DNA from: an uncultured Clostridia bacterium
Lineage (GTDB): Bacteria > Bacillota > Clostridia > Oscillospirales > Acutalibacteraceae
Length of the DNA: 5,323 bases
NCBI GenBank assembly: GCA_946186535.1
Contig: CAMHNT010000153.1
Location: 1-5,323 of the forward strand
Direction: 5' to 3'
Shown here: piece after piece, positions 1 through 5,323 of the stretch
How positions within the stretch are numbered: position 1 is the first letter of the stretch
How the letters are laid out: every line of letters begins with the position of its first letter
The notes under the pieces: model-generated
Told to the model about the DNA's origin: nothing
What the model saw: the letters and a program-made list of their open reading frames with translations, nothing else
The model's database searches: none
Translations under genes and position numbers: made by a program

Positions 1-1836
1 CTCACTCAGGACGCAACAGGTACTATGGCTTATCTCGAGTTTGAAGCTATCGGTATCCCAAGAGTAAAGACAGAAAAGAGCGTCGCTTACATCGACCACA
101 ATACTTTGCAGACAGGCTTCGAGAATGCGGACGACCACCGTTTCATTCAGACAGTAGCAAAGAAGCACGGTATCTATTTTTCACGTCCCGGTAATGGAAT
201 TTGCCACCAGGTTCATCTCGAAAGATTCGGTCTCCCGGGTAAAACTTTGATAGGCTCGGACAGCCATACCCCGACAGGCGGCGGTATCGGTATGCTCGCA
301 ATGGGCGCAGGCGGTCTCGACGTTGCGGTTGCAATGGGCGGCGGCGCTTACTACATCACAATGCCGAAAATGGTTAAGGTAAACCTCACAGGCAAGCTTT
401 CTCCTTGGGTTTCCGCAAAGGACGTTATTCTCGAGGTTCTCAGAATCATGTCCGTTAAGGGCGGAGTCGGCAAGATTATCGAGTACGCAGGTGAGGGCGT
501 AAAAACTCTTTCCGTTCCCGAGCGTGCCACTATCACAAACATGGGTGCCGAGCTTGGCGCAACAACTTCTATCTTCCCGTCCGACGAGGTTACGAGAGAG
601 TTCCTCAAGGCTCAGGGCAGAGAAGAGGTCTGGGTTGAGCTTAAGTCCGACGAGGACGCTGTTTATGACGAGGTTATCGATATCAACCTCTCTGAGCTTG
701 CTCCTATGGCTGCATGTCCTCACAGCCCCGATAACGTTAAAACTATCGAGGAAATCGGACCTCAGAAAATCGATCAGGTATGTATCGGTTCATGTACAAA
801 CTCCAGCTATCTCGACCTTATGAGAGTTGCGGCTATCCTCAAGGGCAAGACTGTTTGTCCAAGCGTTTCGCTCGCAATCGCTCCTGGCTCAAAGCAGGTT
901 TACAATATGCTCGCTCTCAACGGTGCTCTCGGCGATCTCATCGCAGCAGGCGCAAGAATTCTTGAATGTGCATGCGGTCCGTGCATCGGTATGGGTCAGT
1001 CGCCTAACTCTTCCGGTATCTCCCTCAGAACCTTCAACAGAAACTTCGAGGGTCGTTCCGGTACAGCAGACGGTCAGATCTACCTCGTAAGCCCAGAAAC
1101 GGCAGCGGCTTCCGCTCTTACAGGCGTGTTTACGGATCCCCGCACACTCGGTGACGCAGTTGAGATCAAGCTTCCTGAGCAGTTCCTCATTAACGATAAT
1201 ATGGTTGTTCCTCCGATCGAGGAAGACAAAATGGATACGGTTGAGGTTCTCAGAGGCCCGAACATCAAGCCTTTCCCGCAGACATCTCCGCTTGACGAAA
1301 CTATCGAAGCGTCATGTGCACTTAAGGTTGGCGACAACATCACAACAGACCACATTATGCCGGCAGGCGCAAAGATCCTTCCTCTCCGTTCAAACATTCC
1401 TGCTATTTCACAGCACTGCTTCACGGTCTGTGACAAGGAGTTCCCACAGAGAGCACTCGCACTCGGCAAGTCTATCATTGTCGGCGGTGCAAACTACGGA
1501 CAGGGCTCTTCCCGTGAGCATGCGGCTCTTGCTCCGCTTTACCTCGGCGTAAAGGCAGTTCTCGTAAAGAGCTTCGCAAGAATCCACAAGAGCAACCTCA
1601 TCAATGCGGGTATTCTTCCGCTTACATTCGTTAACCCCGACGACTACGAGAAGATCGATCAGGGAGACGAGCTTGTAATTGCAGACATTAAGGCTAAGCT
1701 TGAAAACGGCGATCAGATCGTTGTTACAAACGTGACAAAGGGTATAGATATCCCTGTTGACTGCGAACTTACCGACAGAACAAGAGCAATTATCATTGCA
1801 GGTGGCCTGCTTGATTACACAAGAGAAAATTCTTAA
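1..1836 (+). CDS. acn: Aconitate hydratase (aconitase), 5' end missing
   Basis: Interconverts citrate and isocitrate through cis-aconitate in the cytoplasm, using a [4Fe-4S] cluster. The window holds 611 codons and a TAA stop. The frame is open to base 1, and its first codons (LTQDATGT) match the conserved aconitase stretch before the ATG at 25, so that ATG is internal and the true start lies upstream. Counting from the first whole codon: the substrate motif SDSHTPTGGG is at about 86-95. Cluster ligands are Cys265 in CIGSCTNS and Cys325 and Cys328 in CACGPCIG. The C-terminal swivel domain has TTDHIMPAG (about 448-456), YGQGSSREHAAL with the presumed catalytic serine at about 503, and SFARIH (about 524). 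LeuC-like and LeuD-like parts lie in one chain of probably about 640 residues, like the shorter Aquifex/clostridial aconitases and unlike the roughly 900-residue AcnA. The downstream isocitrate dehydrogenase supports aconitase over isopropylmalate or homoaconitate isomerase. The frame is intact. Confidence 0.95.
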   Translation, partial: LTQDATGTMAYLEFEAIGIPRVKTEKSVAYIDHNTLQTGFENADDHRFIQTVAKKHGIYFSRPGNGICHQVHLERFGLPGKTLIGSDSHTPTGGGIGMLAMGAGGLDVAVAMGGGAYYITMPKMVKVNLTGKLSPWVSAKDVILEVLRIMSVKGGVGKIIEYAGEGVKTLSVPERATITNMGAELGATTSIFPSDEVTREFLKAQGREEVWVELKSDEDAVYDEVIDINLSELAPMAACPHSPDNVKTIEEIGPQKIDQVCIGSCTNSSYLDLMRVAAILKGKTVCPSVSLAIAPGSKQVYNMLALNGALGDLIAAGARILECACGPCIGMGQSPNSSGISLRTFNRNFEGRSGTADGQIYLVSPETAAASALTGVFTDPRTLGDAVEIKLPEQFLINDNMVVPPIEEDKMDTVEVLRGPNIKPFPQTSPLDETIEASCALKVGDNITTDHIMPAGAKILPLRSNIPAISQHCFTVCDKEFPQRALALGKSIIVGGANYGQGSSREHAALAPLYLGVKAVLVKSFARIHKSNLINAGILPLTFVNPDDYEKIDQGDELVIADIKAKLENGDQIVVTNVTKGIDIPVDCELTDRTRAIIIAGGLLDYTRENS

Positions 1837-1851
1837 TTTAATAAATTAACA

Positions 1852-1917
1852 CATTGGCTGAGGCAAAGACGTCTTGCAAAACAAGGGTGAGCTTTGTCTT
1901 GGCTAATGCTGTTTTTT
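1852..1917 (+). terminator. acn-icd intergenic hairpin, possible terminator or attenuator
   Basis: Bases 1852-1868 can pair with 1892-1908 as an uninterrupted 17-bp RNA stem that includes four G-U pairs. The 23-nt loop holds a smaller stem (CTTG 1873-1876 with CAAG 1882-1885). Six T residues (1912-1917) follow three bases after the stem. This resembles an intrinsic terminator, although the stem is long and fairly rich in A-U and G-U pairs. It could be a leaky terminator that lowers icd relative to acn, an attenuator, or an mRNA-stabilising or processing structure. The pairing was found by eye; no folding energy was computed. Confidence 0.5.
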
Positions 1918-1937
1918 AATATTTATATAAGATAAGC

Positions 1938-1944
1938 AAAGGAG
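1938..1944 (+). promoter_or_regulatory. icd ribosome binding site
   Basis: AAAGGAG lies nine bases before the ATG at 1954. It supports this start over later in-frame ATGs, and the resulting N-terminus aligns with eukaryotic-type isocitrate dehydrogenases. Confidence 0.8.
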
Positions 1945-1953
1945 CAAACAATT

Positions 1954-3165
1954 ATGGCTGATAAGATTCAAATGAAAACACCTATCGTTGAGATGGACGG
2001 CGACGAGATGACAAGAGTAATCTGGAAAATGATTAAGGATATTCTTCTTACTCCTTACATCGACCTCAAAACAGAGTACTACGATTTGGGTCTTGTTCAC
2101 AGAAACGAAACTAACGATCAGGTTACAATAGACAGTGCCGAAGCAACAAAGAAGTACGGCGTTGCAGTTAAGTGCGCTACAATCACACCGAACGCAGAGA
2201 GAGTTAAGGAGTACAACCTCAAGGAGATGTGGAAATCTCCGAACGGCACAATCAGAGCCGGTCTTGACGGCACTGTTTTCAGAAGTCCTATCCTTGTAAA
2301 GGGTATCACTCCTTACATTCCGACATGGACAAAGCCTATCACGATTGCCCGTCATGCTTACGGCGACGTTTACAAGAACACTGAGATGACTGTTGAAGCA
2401 GGCAGCAAGGCAGAGCTTTGCGTAACAAAGGCTGACGGAACTGAAGAGCGTTCACTTATTCACGATTTCAAGACAGACGGTATTATTCAGGGTATCCACA
2501 ACATCGACAAGAGTATCGGAAGCTTTGCTCGTTCATGCTTTAACTATGCGCTTGATCTCAAGCAGGATATCTGGTTTGCCACAAAGGATACTATCTCAAA
2601 GAAGTATGACCACCGTTTCAAGGACGTTTTCAATGAGATTTTTGAGAACGAGTACAAGGATAAGTTTGCAGAGGCAGGCATCTCTTATTTCTATACATTG
2701 ATCGACGATGCGGTAGCTCGTGTTATCCGTTCCGACGGCGGCTATATCTGGGCATGCAAGAACTATGACGGTGACGTTATGTCCGATATGATCGCAACAG
2801 CATTCGGCTCTCTCGCTATGATGACTTCCGTTCTTGTATCTCCCGACGGTGTTTATGAGTACGAAGCAGCACACGGTACGGTACAGAGACACTATTACAA
2901 GTACCTCAAGGGTGAGACAACATCCACAAACTCGGTTGCTACTCTCTATGCATGGACAGGTGCTCTCAGAAAGAGAGGCGAGCTTGACGGAACTCCGGAG
3001 CTCAGCGACTTCGCCGACAAGCTCGAAAAGGCTACAATTCAGACAATTGAAGAGGGCGTTATGACAGGCGACCTTGCTCTCCTTTCAAAGCTCGACAATA
3101 TACAGAAGGTTGATACCGAAACATTCCTCGTTGAGGTTGACAAGAGATTGAAGGCATTACTTTAA
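1954..3165 (+). CDS. icd: NADP-dependent isocitrate dehydrogenase, eukaryote-like type
   Basis: Oxidatively decarboxylates isocitrate to 2-oxoglutarate with NADP+ and a divalent metal, as a cytoplasmic homodimer in the known family. The 403-residue protein is full length and resembles human IDH1 more than the E. coli Icd type. Visible motifs: VEMDGDEMTR near the N-terminus (about 12-21), TITPNAERV, and the isocitrate-binding KSPNGTIR with Ser95, Asn97 and Arg101. Arg110 and Arg133 (in ARHAYGD) correspond to IDH1 Arg109 and Arg132. Lys211, Asp251, Asp274 and Asp278 match the catalytic and metal-binding residues. HGTVQRH (307-313) carries the arginine and histidine that recognise the NADP phosphate. 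It lies 117 bases after aconitase, giving the citrate to 2-oxoglutarate pair that feeds glutamate synthesis and NADPH. A hairpin in the gap may tune its level relative to acn. No key residue is missing. Confidence 0.96.
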   Translation: MADKIQMKTPIVEMDGDEMTRVIWKMIKDILLTPYIDLKTEYYDLGLVHRNETNDQVTIDSAEATKKYGVAVKCATITPNAERVKEYNLKEMWKSPNGTIRAGLDGTVFRSPILVKGITPYIPTWTKPITIARHAYGDVYKNTEMTVEAGSKAELCVTKADGTEERSLIHDFKTDGIIQGIHNIDKSIGSFARSCFNYALDLKQDIWFATKDTISKKYDHRFKDVFNEIFENEYKDKFAEAGISYFYTLIDDAVARVIRSDGGYIWACKNYDGDVMSDMIATAFGSLAMMTSVLVSPDGVYEYEAAHGTVQRHYYKYLKGETTSTNSVATLYAWTGALRKRGELDGTPELSDFADKLEKATIQTIEEGVMTGDLALLSKLDNIQKVDTETFLVEVDKRLKALL

Positions 3166-3197
3166 TTTTCGGATGATTTTTCGCCACAAAAATATAC

Positions 3198-3226
3198 AGC
3201 ACATCAACATTTCTTTGTTGTATAAT
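3198..3226 (+). promoter_or_regulatory. Probable rex promoter
   Basis: A perfect TATAAT at 3221-3226 lies 20 bases before the rex ATG. The -35 region at 17-bp spacing (AGCACA, 3198-3203) matches TTGACA at only three positions. The start would be near 3233, almost on the ribosome binding site, giving a very short leader. No terminator is visible between icd and here, so read-through from icd may also express rex. Confidence 0.45.
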
Positions 3227-3233
3227 GTAAATC

Positions 3234-3238
3234 GGAGG
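3234..3238 (+). promoter_or_regulatory. rex ribosome binding site
   Basis: GGAGG lies eight bases before the ATG at 3247. It fixes the rex start, since the next in-frame methionine (residue 42) would delete half of the winged helix. Confidence 0.85.
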
Positions 3239-3246
3239 TTACTGTA

Positions 3247-3897
3247 ATGGCAAAAAGGGAAAATATTTCTTCATCGGTTATCAGACGGCTTCCGAGATAC
3301 TACCGGTTTTTGCGTGAGCTTGACAAGCAGGGTATAACCCACGTAAGCTCCAACGAGCTTGCAAAAAGAATGCGTTCAACTGCGTCACAGGTTCGTCAGG
3401 ATTTCAATTGCTTCGGAGAATTCGGTCAGCAGGGAATAGGCTACAGCGTCGCAGAGCTTCGTGAGGAAATAGAAAATATTCTCGGAATCAAGCGGCACTA
3501 TCCGGCTATTCTTATCGGCGCCGGTAACATCGGAACGGCTATCGCCAATCAGGTGATTTTTGAAAACCGCTGTTTTGATTTGGTCGGAGTATTCGATAAG
3601 GACGAAAGCAAAATCGGAAATAAAATCGGCGAAATTACGATTGAAAGTACCGATGATATTGAGAGATTCTGCCAGAGCAACCACGTTGTAACGGCAATTC
3701 TCTGTGTTCCGAAAGGGGCGGTTGAGGAGTTGTCGGAGCGGCTCTATAATATCGGCGTGAGAAGCTTTTGGAATTTCAGCCATTATGATTTGAATATGAA
3801 ATTCAAAAACGTAATAGTTGAAAATGTTCATCTGAGCGACAGCTTAATGCAGCTTTGTTTCAGAATTAACCAGGAGCAAAAAATAACAAATCAATAA
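3247..3897 (+). CDS. rex: Redox-sensing transcriptional repressor Rex
   Basis: Homodimeric repressor that reads the NADH/NAD+ ratio. In the family, NAD+ favours DNA binding and NADH releases it, derepressing fermentation and NADH-reoxidising genes. The 216 residues are the usual full length. The winged-helix DNA-binding domain covers about 1-80: VIRRLPRYYRFLREL, then the recognition-helix stretch with VRQDF (49-53) and the hallmark FGEFGQQGIGY (56-66). The Rossmann domain begins at about 86, with the dinucleotide motif GAGNIG (91-96); Asp117 at the end of the second strand is placed to hold the adenine ribose of NAD(H). The C-terminal helix (HLSDSLMQLCFRI) matches the domain-swapped dimerisation helix. 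It follows icd by 81 bases and is closed by a strong terminator. Direct control of acn-icd by this Rex is possible, but no good Rex operator is visible before icd. Confidence 0.96.
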   Translation: MAKRENISSSVIRRLPRYYRFLRELDKQGITHVSSNELAKRMRSTASQVRQDFNCFGEFGQQGIGYSVAELREEIENILGIKRHYPAILIGAGNIGTAIANQVIFENRCFDLVGVFDKDESKIGNKIGEITIESTDDIERFCQSNHVVTAILCVPKGAVEELSERLYNIGVRSFWNFSHYDLNMKFKNVIVENVHLSDSLMQLCFRINQEQKITNQ

Positions 3898-3904
3898 ACA
3901 AAAC

Positions 3905-3944
3905 AAGGCTGCCCGAGGAGAAGAAACTTTGGGCAGCCTTTTGG
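3905..3944 (+). terminator. Intrinsic terminator after rex
   Basis: AAGGCTGCCC (3905-3914) is perfectly complementary to GGGCAGCCTT (3931-3940), with a 16-nt purine-rich loop, and the stem runs into TTTT. It starts eight bases after the rex stop. Read on the other strand, the stem is followed by a T-rich tract, so it could work in both directions. It separates the acn-icd-rex block from the ABC-F unit. Confidence 0.88.
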
Positions 3945-4085
3945 GTATTTACGGAAAACCAAAAACAGACGGACAGGGGCGGTGTTCTGCTGATAGCAAT
4001 TTTTTTTAGAGTTTCATAGCTGCTCGTTTATCGTTTAAATTTTATTATATTTCCGATTTGACTTTTATCAATATTAACAAAGGTA
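3945..4085. other. Non-coding stretch with no recognised gene
   Basis: AT-rich spacer between the rex terminator and the ABC-F promoter. No ORF with a ribosome binding site was seen on either strand. It contains a run of eight T (4000-4007) preceded by only weak inverted repeats (GGACA 3971-3975 with TGTTC 3983-3987; TGCT with AGCA just before the T run). These could be a weak back-up terminator. Confidence 0.5.
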
Positions 4086-4114
4086 TTGATTTTTATACAA
4101 TATACCTATATAAT
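4086..4114 (+). promoter_or_regulatory. Sigma-A type promoter for the ABC-F leader
   Basis: TTGATT (4086-4091) and a perfect TATAAT (4109-4114) are separated by exactly 17 bp in an AT-rich region. Transcription would start near 4121, giving a leader of about 178 bases before the ABC-F ATG, with the upstream ORF beginning about 32 bases into the transcript. This is the best promoter match in the window. Confidence 0.75.
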
Positions 4115-4140
4115 AATTACAACTGAAAATTCTACGAACG

Positions 4141-4148
4141 GCGGTGAT
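4141..4148 (+). promoter_or_regulatory. Ribosome binding site of the upstream ORF
   Basis: GCGGTGAT, preceded by G, matches the 16S-complementary GGAGGTGAT at eight of nine positions and lies four bases before the ATG at 4153. Its strength supports real translation of the leader ORF, although the spacing is slightly short. Confidence 0.6.
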
Positions 4149-4152
4149 AATA

Positions 4153-4233
4153 ATGAGAGATAAAACAGAGGTTGTACATGAAAAGATCCGCGCAGGGTCG
4201 GTTAAGGTGGTAAACTGCATAGAGAAAAAATAG
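4153..4233 (+). CDS. Putative 26-residue leader peptide upstream of ABC-F gene
   Basis: A short ORF between the promoter and the ABC-F gene. It begins MRDKTEVVHEKI, ends VKVVNCIEKK, and stops with TAG 65 bases before the ABC-F start. The peptide is hydrophilic and basic at its end, with no signal peptide or membrane segment, and I recognise no protein family. Its last third overlaps the left arm of a large hairpin (4192-4263), and its stop codon lies in that hairpin's loop, so a ribosome finishing the ORF would open the stem. By analogy with leaders of inducible ribosome-protection and methylase genes, it probably senses ribosome stalling and controls the downstream gene. That role is inferred. 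It could instead be a chance ORF, but the good ribosome binding site and its placement argue against this. Confidence 0.6.
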   Translation: MRDKTEVVHEKIRAGSVKVVNCIEKK

Positions 4234-4263
4234 TATTGAACCACCTGAAGGTTCCGACTTTGC
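4192..4263 (+). promoter_or_regulatory. Leader hairpin of the ABC-F gene, probable attenuator
   Basis: GCAGGGTCGG (4192-4201) pairs with CCGACTTTGC (4254-4263) over 10 bp with two G-U pairs. TT/AA and AGGTGGT (4205-4211) with ACCACCT (4240-4246) continue the stem, interrupted by an A/G mismatch and a 4-nt bulge (4250-4253). About 19 pairs enclose a 28-nt loop containing the stop codon of the upstream ORF. A competing smaller hairpin, GAACC (4238-4242) with GGTTC (4250-4254), uses the same right arm and can form only if the large one is open. No T run follows, so this is not a plain terminator; translation-coupled switching is more likely. Pairing was found by eye. Confidence 0.6.
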
Positions 4264-4281
4264 CGACTCATAAAATCAATG

Positions 4282-4298
4282 ACAAAGGAGGAATTTGT
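4282..4298 (+). promoter_or_regulatory. ABC-F ribosome binding site inside a small hairpin loop
   Basis: GGAGG (4287-4291) lies seven bases before the ATG at 4299 and sets the start. ACAAA (4282-4286) and TTTGT (4294-4298) are complementary and place the whole ribosome binding site in a 7-nt loop directly against the start codon. Confidence 0.7.
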
Positions 4299-5323
4299 AT
4301 GTCAATGATAAGTGTTAAAAATCTGACCTTCGGTTATGAGGGAAGTTACGATAACGTTTTTGAAAATGTAAGCTTTCAGATAGATACTGATTGGAAGCTT
4401 GGTTTTACCGGAAGAAACGGCAGGGGAAAAACAACCTTTCTTAATCTGCTTCTCGGTAAATATCAGTACAGCGGTTCTATAACTGCAAATGTGGAATTTG
4501 AATATTTTCCGTATCAAGTGGAGGATATGTCAAAGTACACACTTGATGTTATGAAAGAGGTCTGCCCTTTGGCAGAGGATTGGGAGATGATCTGTGAGGT
4601 TTCACGTTTGGATATTGATGCACAGGCTCTTTACCGGCCGTTTGAAACGCTCTCAAACGGTGAGAGGACAAAGGTGCTTCTGGCGGCGCTTTTTCTTGGG
4701 GATAACCGTTTTCTGATGATTGATGAACCTACAAATCACCTTGACAGCGACGCCAGAGAAACAGTCGGAAAATATCTGAAAAAGAAAAAAGGCTTTATTC
4801 TTGTTTCCCATGACCGTGAGTTGCTTGATCTGTGTGTTGACCATATTTTGTCCGTAAACAAGACGAATATTGAGATACAGCAGGGCAATTTTTCATCATG
4901 GCTTAGGAATAAACAGCAGCAGGATGAATTTGAGCTTTCGGAAAACAAAAAGCTCAAAAAAGAAATAAATAGGCTTTCTCAGTCGGCAGAGCGTTCCGCT
5001 TCATGGTCGGATAAGGTTGAAAGAAGCAAGAACAGAACGAAAAACTCTGGTCTAAAGGTTGATAAGGGATATGTGGGACATAAATCTGCAAAAATGATGA
5101 AACGGGCAAAAAGCCAGGAAAACCGTATGATTGATGCTATAGAGAAAAAGTCCGGACTTCTTCGCAACATCGAACAGACTGACAGTCTTAAAATACACCC
5201 TTCCGCATACCCAAAAAGCATCATGGTCAGTGCAGAGAATTTATCTTTGTACTATGGGGATAAAGAGGTTTGTTCTGATATCGGTTTTCGAATCAGCAGC
5301 GGAATGCGTCTTTCGGTTGTCGG
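4299..5323 (+). CDS. ABC-F ATPase, Lsa/CplR-like ribosome protection protein, 3' end missing
   Basis: A soluble ABC-F protein with no membrane segment. Related Lsa/Vga/CplR proteins bind the ribosomal E site and displace lincosamides, streptogramin A and pleuromutilins from the peptidyl-transferase centre. The visible 341 residues cover the first ATPase domain (about 1-200): Walker A GRNGRGKTT (38-46), signature LSNGE (118-122), Walker B FLMIDEPTNHLD (about 138-149) and the H-loop SHDRE (His171). A charged, helical linker of about 100 residues (about 204-300) follows; its tip region around GYVGHKSAKMMKR (257-269) is of the Lsa type and is where antibiotic specificity resides in this family. 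The second ATPase domain begins at about 308 and is cut just before its Walker A motif. The signature has Asn where Gly is usual. The gene has its own promoter and an upstream-ORF leader, suggesting antibiotic-inducible expression. A housekeeping ABC-F translation factor is possible, but the linker favours the resistance branch. The drug spectrum cannot be told from sequence. Confidence 0.9.
   Translation, partial: MSMISVKNLTFGYEGSYDNVFENVSFQIDTDWKLGFTGRNGRGKTTFLNLLLGKYQYSGSITANVEFEYFPYQVEDMSKYTLDVMKEVCPLAEDWEMICEVSRLDIDAQALYRPFETLSNGERTKVLLAALFLGDNRFLMIDEPTNHLDSDARETVGKYLKKKKGFILVSHDRELLDLCVDHILSVNKTNIEIQQGNFSSWLRNKQQQDEFELSENKKLKKEINRLSQSAERSASWSDKVERSKNRTKNSGLKVDKGYVGHKSAKMMKRAKSQENRMIDAIEKKSGLLRNIEQTDSLKIHPSAYPKSIMVSAENLSLYYGDKEVCSDIGFRISSGMRLSVV

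Noticed and set aside
25..27. ATG at 25 as the start of aconitase
   Set aside because: The eight in-frame codons before it read LTQDATGT, a conserved internal part of aconitases, and no ribosome binding site precedes it. The gene simply continues off the left edge.
181..723. Antisense open frame of 180 codons inside aconitase
   Set aside because: It mirrors the coding constraints of the + strand gene, shows no recognisable domain and is cysteine-rich in an unnatural way. The other antisense frames inside icd, rex and ABC-F were rejected on similar grounds.
1899..1933. Separate promoter for icd (TTGGCT with AT-rich -10-like sequences such as TTTATA or TATAAG)
   Set aside because: Every combination is poor in spacing or in match, and the -35 candidate lies inside the hairpin arm. 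Simple AT-richness explains the resemblance.
3971..4007. Second intrinsic terminator before the T8 run
   Set aside because: The possible stems are only 4-5 bp, and the better one is about a dozen bases away from the T run. The strong terminator at 3905-3944 already ends the transcript.
4064..4081. Rex operator in TTTTATCAATATTAACAA upstream of the ABC-F promoter
   Set aside because: Only the right half TTAACAA matches; the left half agrees at about three of seven positions, so it is not a credible Rex box.
4058..4086. Alternative promoter with TTGACT at 4058
   Set aside because: No acceptable -10 box lies 16-18 bp downstream, whereas the TTGATT/TATAAT pair at 4086-4114 is well spaced.
1..5323. 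CRISPR array, insertion sequence, tRNA or rRNA
   Set aside because: No regularly spaced direct repeats, transposase motifs, terminal inverted repeats or tRNA-like folds were seen anywhere.

Overview
The window looks like chromosomal DNA of a low-to-moderate GC Firmicute, most likely a gut-type clostridium of the Ruminococcaceae/Oscillospiraceae. The grounds are strong GGAGG-type ribosome binding sites, a Rex repressor of the clostridial type, a eukaryote-like NADP isocitrate dehydrogenase next to a single-chain aconitase, and an Lsa/CplR-like ABC-F protein. The genus is an inference from protein style and was not checked by a search.

Layout, all on the + strand. Positions 1-1836 hold the 3' part of an aconitate hydratase gene, open at the left edge. 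A 117-base gap carries a long RNA hairpin followed by six T residues. Positions 1954-3165 encode NADP-dependent isocitrate dehydrogenase. After 81 bases containing a probable promoter, 3247-3897 encode the redox sensor Rex, closed by a clear intrinsic terminator (3905-3944). From 3945 to about 4085 there is an AT-rich stretch with no recognisable gene. It is followed by a good sigma-A type promoter (4086-4114), a leader of roughly 180 bases with a 26-codon upstream ORF (4153-4233) and a large hairpin (4192-4263), and then the first 341 codons of an ABC-F ATPase (4299 to the right edge).

Functionally the left half is the citrate to 2-oxoglutarate arm of the TCA cycle, which in anaerobes mainly supplies 2-oxoglutarate/glutamate and NADPH. 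Rex, which senses NADH/NAD+, sits just downstream and may be partly co-transcribed, since no terminator is visible after icd. The right half is a separate transcription unit: a probable ribosome-protection antibiotic-resistance factor whose leader resembles the attenuation leaders of inducible resistance genes. That leader is the most interesting part of the window. No mobile elements, CRISPR arrays, tRNA or rRNA genes were seen.
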